Part shown: in pieces, positions 6,878 through 10,650 of the stretch
How the letters are laid out: the number at the start of each line of letters is the position of its first letter
How positions within the stretch are numbered: position 1 is the first letter of the stretch
NCBI GenBank assembly: GCA_005877185.1
Contig: VBPQ01000055.1
Span: 1-10,650 of the forward strand
Source of the DNA: Nitrososphaerota archaeon
GTDB taxonomy: Archaea; Thermoproteota; Nitrososphaeria; Nitrososphaerales; Gagatemarchaeaceae
DNA length: 10,650 nt
Reading direction: 5' to 3'
Translations under genes and position numbers: made by a program
Notes under the pieces: generated by a model
Database searches by the model: none
What the model was told of the DNA's origin: nothing
What the model saw: only the letters and a program-made list of their open reading frames with translations

Positions 6878-9034
6878 ACACTTCAGGACCGCGGTGAGGG
6901 TAGTGTCGCTCGTAATCGATATTGTCCTCTGATTATTGGTACTCCCAGTGTCGAGCCAGTATGCGAAGGCGCACGATTTGTAGCCGTCGGCCTCGACAAC
7001 GTAGGTCTGCCCGTTTTTGAGGGTGAAGGTCGCGGGGGTGTATCCCGTCGCCACCGTCTTGCCGTTCTGGTACAGCTGCGCCCAGTAACCGGTGAGGGGA
7101 GTTCCAGCCGTGTTCTGGGTTTGGACAGTGAGGTGTGATGTACCGCTGCTGCCGGTGGTGGTGGTTCCGGGGTCGCTGTACACGTCGCCTCCCCAGACTG
7201 TGACTGCGCTAGAGGTGGACGCGACGAGGGTACCGGTGGAGTCGTAGACCTTGATGAATGCGCTCAGTGGCAGCCGATACTTGCCCACGGGTACAGTGGC
7301 TGTCCCGCTCGAGGCAACGGGACCACTCGCGAGGACGTTATTCGAGGAGTCGACTATCTTCACCGATCCTCCGGCCGGGGCACCCGTCACAGTCACGTTC
7401 TCGCCGAACGTGGAATAGTAGTAGACGTAGGTGCTCCAGCGCATCGCGCTCGCGGAGTTCGACTGGACCTCAATGTATGAGTTGAATGGTGAGGACATTT
7501 GCAGATTCAGGCTGCTACTCTGGTAGACGAGGTTACCCCCAATGTAGACCTTGAGGTAGTTGTTCCCGTTCGTTACGATGGTGCAGTCCTGGGTTAGGGG
7601 CATGCTATTCAGCGGGCTTGCCCACAGCAAAGTGGTCGTAGCGGCTCCCACGAGGACTCCGTATGCTTGAACGACCGCCCACTGGTATCCCGATTGGCCT
7701 ACGGTAGCCGCGCACGCGACGTAGTTGATGTAGCGGGGGTCCGCGGTTTGGATATACATCCCCGTGTTGAAGTTATTGTCCGGGACGGTGCTGTATGGAA
7801 GTGTGATGACTGTGTGGTAGGCGGTCGCGGTCGTGTTAGGCGACTCCGCGAATAGGCCGGCCCAAGTCATTGGAGTTTTCGATTGCACCCCCAGATGTAG
7901 TCCCGTAGAGTTTTCATTGTATGCGTATGGTGCTCCCTCAGCTGGGGCACTGCCGTAGATGGTCCAGTAGCTCGTGACACCAGTGGTTAGAGAATCGAAA
8001 TGGTCGAGGCCCGACCCTGTCTGGGTGACGGAGGCCACCGGCGGGGGGCTACCCGTTGCTACCGCGTACACATCTCCCCCCCAGAGAGCGACGGAGCTCG
8101 GGGTGGATGCGACCAGATTGTTGAGAGAATCGTACGCTTGTACCGACGCCGTCAACGGCAGAAGATACTGCCCGACTACTACGACTGCGGTGCCGGCGGA
8201 CGAGACGGGAGCACTCGCGAGAAGGTTACCGGTAGATCCAACTATCTTCACGGTCCCTCCCGGAGGCGCGTTGTTTACCGTCATGTTCTCGCTAGAATCA
8301 GCGTAATAGTAAACGTACTTCCCGGACCTTATCGCGCTCGCGGAGTCCGACTGGACCTCCAGGTACGTGTTGAATGGTGATGGCATGTTCAGAGTCAGGC
8401 TGCTGCTCCGGTAGACGACGTTGCCACCCAGGTAGACCTTGAGGTAGTTGTTCCCGTTCGTTACGATGGTGCAGTCCTGGGTCAACGGGAGCGTGTTCGT
8501 TGCGGACGTCCACAGATTGGTAGTCGTGACTGCTCCCAACGCGGGACCGTACGACTGAACGACGGTCCAGTAGTAGCCCGAGGGGCTCACAACGGCGGCG
8601 CACGCGACGTAATCGATGAAGTTAGGGTTCGAGGTCTGGACGTAGAGCCCTGTGTTTAACACGTTATCTGGAATCGTAGCGTAGGGAAGCGTCAAGACTG
8701 CGTGGTAGAGCATCGCGTTTGTGTTTGCTGACTTCGCGAAGAAGCCGGCCCATGTGCCGCTGAGGCTTGATTTCACCCCGAGGTACAATCCGCTCGAGTT
8801 TTCGTTGGAAGATGAACCCCCTTGTGGGGCGTTTCCCGCGATTGTCCAGCCGGCTGTGTTTCCGGTGGTGAGTGAATCAGAGGCGACGAGACCCGATTGT
8901 AACTGGTTGATCGTACCTACCGCGTGTGCACTGTTCATGGCTGGTCCAAGCGCGCTCATCATCAGTAGCAGAATCGCAAGTGGTGGAAATAGGAAACTGG
9001 CACGCCTGCGATAGGCTCGCCTCGTCCTTGTCAA
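6872..9034 (-). CDS. Secreted tandem-module surface protein with Cys-containing C-terminal domain
   Basis: The 720-residue protein has an Arg-rich N-terminus, a hydrophobic core (about 13-30) and likely signal cleavage after NSAHA near 38. Residues 49-322 and 343-618 are two copies of one module, joined by a Pro/Ser/Thr linker. Each copy has a longer beta-rich part with a Cys pair (YVACAA and LTQDCTIVTNGNNYLKVY), which may form a disulfide. A shorter Ig-like part follows (APxGGxVKI through WGGDVY). Residues about 619-720 form a third domain (LTVQTQNTAG, GYTPATFTLKNGQTY, SITSDTTLTAVLKCT) of a type I associate with thaumarchaeal surface proteins. No C-terminal anchor or catalytic motif is visible, so it is released or held by partners. 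The TTG start is supported by the signal peptide and an AGATAAT box about 25 nt upstream. The biological role is unknown. Confidence 0.82.
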   Translation of the reverse strand: MTRTRRAYRRRASFLFPPLAILLLMMSALGPAMNSAHAVGTINQLQSGLVASDSLTTGNTAGWTIAGNAPQGGSSSNENSSGLYLGVKSSLSGTWAGFFAKSANTNAMLYHAVLTLPYATIPDNVLNTGLYVQTSNPNFIDYVACAAVVSPSGYYWTVVQSYGPALGAVTTTNLWTSATNTLPLTQDCTIVTNGNNYLKVYLGGNVVYRSSSLTLNMPSPFNTYLEVQSDSASAIRSGKYVYYYADSSENMTVNNAPPGGTVKIVGSTGNLLASAPVSSAGTAVVVVGQYLLPLTASVQAYDSLNNLVASTPSSVALWGGDVYAVATGSPPPVASVTQTGSGLDHFDSLTTGVTSYWTIYGSAPAEGAPYAYNENSTGLHLGVQSKTPMTWAGLFAESPNTTATAYHTVITLPYSTVPDNNFNTGMYIQTADPRYINYVACAATVGQSGYQWAVVQAYGVLVGAATTTLLWASPLNSMPLTQDCTIVTNGNNYLKVYIGGNLVYQSSSLNLQMSSPFNSYIEVQSNSASAMRWSTYVYYYSTFGENVTVTGAPAGGSVKIVDSSNNVLASGPVASSGTATVPVGKYRLPLSAFIKVYDSTGTLVASTSSAVTVWGGDVYSDPGTTTTGSSGTSHLTVQTQNTAGTPLTGYWAQLYQNGKTVATGYTPATFTLKNGQTYVVEADGYKSCAFAYWLDTGSTNNQRTISITSDTTLTAVLKCT
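7181..8008 (-). repeat. Tandem repeat copy 2 (C-terminal module)
   Basis: This segment encodes residues 343-618 of the tandem-module protein. It aligns with 8069-8890 at an offset of 888 bp (882 bp near the module start, because this copy has two extra codons in the NAP/SAP to NENS region). The stretch 7544-7594 is identical over 51 bp to 8432-8482. Confidence 0.9.
8069..8890 (-). repeat. Tandem repeat copy 1 (N-terminal module)
   Basis: This segment encodes residues 49-322 of the tandem-module protein and is the partner of 7181-8008. It ends with the same WGGDVY motif as copy 2. Shared landmarks include DSLTTG, NENS(S/T)GL, TWAG, YVACAA and the 51-bp identical block at 8432-8482. Confidence 0.9.
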
Positions 9035-9055
9035 CGGTTTTGCATCCCAGGGGGG

Positions 9056-9062
9056 ATTATCT
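9056..9062 (-). promoter_or_regulatory. TATA-like box of the tandem-module surface gene
   Basis: On the - strand this reads AGATAAT, centred about 25 nt upstream of the TTG start at 9034, which suggests a leaderless transcript. It lies at one end of a 77-bp element (9056-9132) that is repeated, diverged, at 9257-9333. Confidence 0.4.
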
Positions 9063-9132
9063 GGGTATGCTAAGACTTAGACAGAAAATTCTTACTGGTT
9101 TTTGCAGGAATTATTGTTGCTCGCTCTACGCG
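9056..9132 (-). repeat. Diverged direct repeat, proximal copy, in the promoter region of the surface gene
   Basis: The repeat aligns without gaps to 9257-9333. I count 37 of 50 identical bases in the core (9080-9129 against 9281-9330), and 12 of 15 in the block holding the TATA-like box (9056-9070 against 9257-9271). Landmarks in both copies are GACAGAAAAT at the core start and CTCGCTC near the other end. No reading frame shows a clear excess of silent changes, so a DNA-level or RNA-level role, or a relic, is more likely than coding. Confidence 0.65.
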
Positions 9133-9142
9133 ATGGATCAAA

Positions 9143-9265
9143 ATGAAGGACGTTGGGAAGATGACCAAAACGGGCAAGAAGAAGAATAACAACCATGGCA
9201 AGAGATCGAAACCAAGAGACCGGAAAAGATACAACGCCTTCATAAGGGATGAACTCAATATCTAG
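9143..9265 (+). CDS. Possible 40-residue Lys/Arg-rich small protein
   Basis: An ATG ORF encodes a very basic 40-residue peptide. It has a low-complexity N-terminal part (MTKTGKKKNNN) followed by KPRDRKRYNAFIRDELNI. The YNxFIxxEL pattern recalls the first helix of short HMG-box or YABBY-like basic proteins, but the protein stops there, so it would be truncated; this similarity is from memory only. GGAATTATTG at 9109-9118, about 30 nt upstream, could serve as a TATA-like box, and no ribosome binding site is obvious. Third codon positions are about 64 percent G/C, which is only mildly supportive. A hydrophobic 57-codon ORF on the opposite strand (9070-9243) competes, and lysine-rich frames naturally give hydrophobic antisense frames. 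This may be a real small nucleic-acid-binding protein, a gene remnant or chance. Confidence 0.3.
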   Translation: MKDVGKMTKTGKKKNNNHGKRSKPRDRKRYNAFIRDELNI

Positions 9266-9333
9266 GTGTGCGCGCAATCTGACAGAAAATCTCTAGTGAT
9301 TCTTGCACGAATTGTCGAAGCTCGCTCGAGCGG
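9257..9333 (-). repeat. Diverged direct repeat, distal copy
   Basis: This is the second copy of the 77-bp element at 9056-9132, 201 bp away in the same orientation. On the - strand it carries AGATATT at 9257-9263, where the proximal copy has the TATA-like AGATAAT. It therefore looks like a duplicated promoter region. The nearest - strand start codons downstream, ATG at 9243 and TTG at 9234, belong to a short hydrophobic ORF of doubtful reality. The palindrome CGCTCGAGCG lies near its far end. Confidence 0.6.
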
Positions 9334-9638
9334 GTCCGCCGAGATGGGCAGAATTCTCGTCCACGAAGACCTCATCCGCGAAGACCGGTTCTGACCGGGA
9401 CGGAAATGATAGGCATGGACGGGTAGCGCCGAGACCCCCCTTCGAGGTGGGTGTTCTCTGATTTCGACCTCGTGCGAAAGGTATCTACGAGTTGAGGAGA
9501 ATGGTTTGCCTTCAAAGAGACTCGATTCATCACTCAGGGCCTTCGCATAAAGCGCTCGGGACGGAGGTAACGGAAAGACAAACTGCGGTGCCTGTCGCCC
9601 ATTGCCAGTCAGCGACACGCTCGAGTAAGCTGCTCGTC
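9266..9638. other. Gene-free stretch between the small ORF and the beta-propeller gene
   Basis: These 373 bases hold the distal repeat copy and one hairpin, but no ORF that I can support. A long - strand frame crosses it (9262-9852) but is mostly antisense-frame shadow of the propeller gene and has no recognisable sequence. No tRNA-like or rRNA-like sequence is visible. It lies downstream of the propeller gene's stop, so part of it is probably that gene's 3' untranslated and termination region. Confidence 0.5.
9431..9458. other. GC-rich hairpin with TTCGA loop
   Basis: An inverted repeat can fold with a stem from 9434 to 9452. A-T, three C-G pairs, one C/T mismatch and two more C-G pairs close a TTCGA loop, and outer GAG/CTC bases extend it with a bulge. 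It lies about 190 bases beyond the propeller gene's stop. It may be a structured 3' end or chance in GC-rich DNA. Confidence 0.3.
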
Positions 9639-10631
9639 TCAGGCCACCACCGTGACTCCACTTGAGGTGGCAACGTACGTCTCGTTGTTTGCAAGATTCG
9701 CAGCAACGTTTCGCGGGGACGCGTCCAGTGCAATCGTCTGGACCAAGCCGTTCGTCGCGCCGTCGATTACAGAGAGCAGGTTGTTGTTGATACAGGTCAC
9801 ATAGACTTCGTCGGTGGCCGAGTTCATGTCCAGTGTGTACGGGGTGTTGCAACCCGGCGAGATGCTCGCGATTCTAGCGTAGGTATATCCGTCGAACACC
9901 TCGATGGTGTAGCGTGCACCGACGTATATCATGCCGCTGACCTGGTTGACCGCTACGTCATGCGAAGGAAGGGGGCACGACACAGAAAAGGTGTTAATCA
10001 CGGTGCTTGATGAGCCATCGATCACGGCTAGGGAGCAAGAGTAGACCGCGTAGATTCTGTTTGTAGCTACGTTGACCGCGATTCCGTACACTTCGCCCAC
10101 CGGAATGCTCGCCACGACGGTGCCGGTCGACCCGTTGACCGCGAAGACCTGGCCAGCCAGAGGATCACTCACGTAGACCATGTTCGTGTTCGGATTAACA
10201 GCTACATCAAACGGATCGATGCCCACAGTTACCTCAGCGACAGCTCCGCTCGACCCATCGATCACGGAGAGGTTGCCCCTTCTGTTCGACGTCGCGTACA
10301 CATCATAATGGGTGACGTATACGATATTGGTCGCGGAATTGACCGCCACCCCCCATGCGAGGGGCTCCAGCTGGATGGTGCTGACGACGGCGTCGTCGGA
10401 CCCGTTGACGACGTCAACCGTTCCAGAACCGTGGTGGGTGACATAGACCAAGTTTGTGATGGGGTTGGTCGCTGCATCGGTTGCAGGTCCGGATGGAATG
10501 GTGGATGTCACCTGGTCCGCAAATGCGTTCTCAACACCACTCAGAACGAATAAAAGTGCGACCAGAATAGTGATGCATGACGTAACCCACGCCTTGGCAA
10601 GGTCAGGGCTTCGTTTGGCAATCTGATGCAT
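9639..10631 (-). CDS. Secreted YVTN-family seven-bladed beta-propeller protein
   Basis: The 330-residue protein has an N-terminal signal: basic MHQIAKRSPDLAKAW, a hydrophobic core at about 17-33, and likely cleavage after NAFA near 38. The mature part is a run of about 40-residue repeats with a core like AVNxxTNxVYVT then VIDGSxxxVxxTI, the YVTN beta-propeller signature. I count six full repeats plus a C-terminal half blade (NVAANLANNETYVATSSGVTVV). The N-terminal strand QVTSTIPSG could complete that blade, giving a closed seven-bladed ring by the usual velcro pairing. No extra domain or membrane anchor follows, so the protein appears complete. YVTN propellers are typical of archaeal surface layers, but no enzymatic role can be assigned. 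The ATG start fits the signal peptide; its TATA region lies beyond the window edge. Confidence 0.88.
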   Translation of the reverse strand: MHQIAKRSPDLAKAWVTSCITILVALLFVLSGVENAFADQVTSTIPSGPATDAATNPITNLVYVTHHGSGTVDVVNGSDDAVVSTIQLEPLAWGVAVNSATNIVYVTHYDVYATSNRRGNLSVIDGSSGAVAEVTVGIDPFDVAVNPNTNMVYVSDPLAGQVFAVNGSTGTVVASIPVGEVYGIAVNVATNRIYAVYSCSLAVIDGSSSTVINTFSVSCPLPSHDVAVNQVSGMIYVGARYTIEVFDGYTYARIASISPGCNTPYTLDMNSATDEVYVTCINNNLLSVIDGATNGLVQTIALDASPRNVAANLANNETYVATSSGVTVVA

Positions 10632-10650
10632 TCCGAAAACTAGACCATTC

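Noticed and set aside
8926..9189. 87-codon + strand ORF across the start of the surface gene
   Set aside because: It is antisense to the signal peptide and promoter region, has mixed composition, and has no motif.
9070..9243. 57-codon - strand ORF with one hydrophobic segment, just downstream of the distal promoter-like repeat
   Set aside because: Its hydrophobic stretch is what the antisense of a lysine-rich frame produces by chance, and no homologue is recognisable. It remains the main competitor of the 40-residue + strand ORF and is not excluded.
9035..9638. Mobile-element explanation for the repeated segment
   Set aside because: The copies are direct, diverged and not terminal inverted repeats. 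There is no transposase and no target-site duplication.
9262..9852. 196-codon - strand ORF across the gene-free stretch and the end of the propeller gene
   Set aside because: Its first part is an alternative frame of the propeller gene and the rest has no recognisable sequence. Its last residues (ERASTIRARITRDFLS) resemble the end of the 9070-9243 ORF (ERATIIPAKTSKNFLS) only because both cross the DNA repeat. The changes show no synonymous bias.

Overview
The window reads as archaeal, most likely a GC-rich member of the Nitrososphaerota/Thaumarchaeota, although no rRNA or other phylogenetic marker is present to prove it. Support comes from heavy AGG/AGA arginine codon use and several GTG/TTG starts. 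A/T-rich TATA-like boxes sit about 25 nt upstream of start codons, the layout of leaderless archaeal promoters. One small protein resembles a family I associate with Thaumarchaeota (DUF6659-like), and exported proteins with many N-glycosylation sequons and a C-terminal domain are of a kind I associate with that phylum.

Layout. (1) 2-1787, + strand: the tail of a membrane protein overlaps a 547-residue exported protein anchored by a C-terminal membrane helix. (2) 1789-2196, - strand: a small DUF6659-like protein, convergent with the previous gene and divergent from the next. (3) 2266-5984, + strand: hyuA-hyuB, a two-gene operon for an ATP-dependent hydantoinase/5-oxoprolinase-type enzyme, coupled by a TGATG stop/start overlap. 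(4) 5991-6848, + strand: a CX3CX2C radical-SAM protein of the SPL/COG1533 type, six bases after hyuB but with its own TATA-like box inside the end of hyuB. (5) 6872-9034, - strand: a 720-residue secreted protein built of two near-identical tandem modules of about 275 residues plus a cysteine-containing C-terminal domain. (6) 9035-9638: a gene-poor, more A/T-rich stretch with a diverged direct repeat, a possible 40-residue lysine-rich ORF and a hairpin. (7) 9639-10631, - strand: a secreted seven-bladed YVTN-type beta-propeller.

HyuA and HyuB should act together as a cytoplasmic heteromer on a cyclic amide; the substrate cannot be read from the sequence. Three large exported proteins plus a membrane protein make much of the window a cell-surface locus. 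The least explained part is 9056-9333. There, a 77-bp element containing the TATA-like box of the tandem-repeat surface gene occurs a second time 201 bp upstream, beside a small ORF of uncertain reality. I found no CRISPR array, tRNA, rRNA, transposase or complete mobile element, and no clear new multi-gene system.
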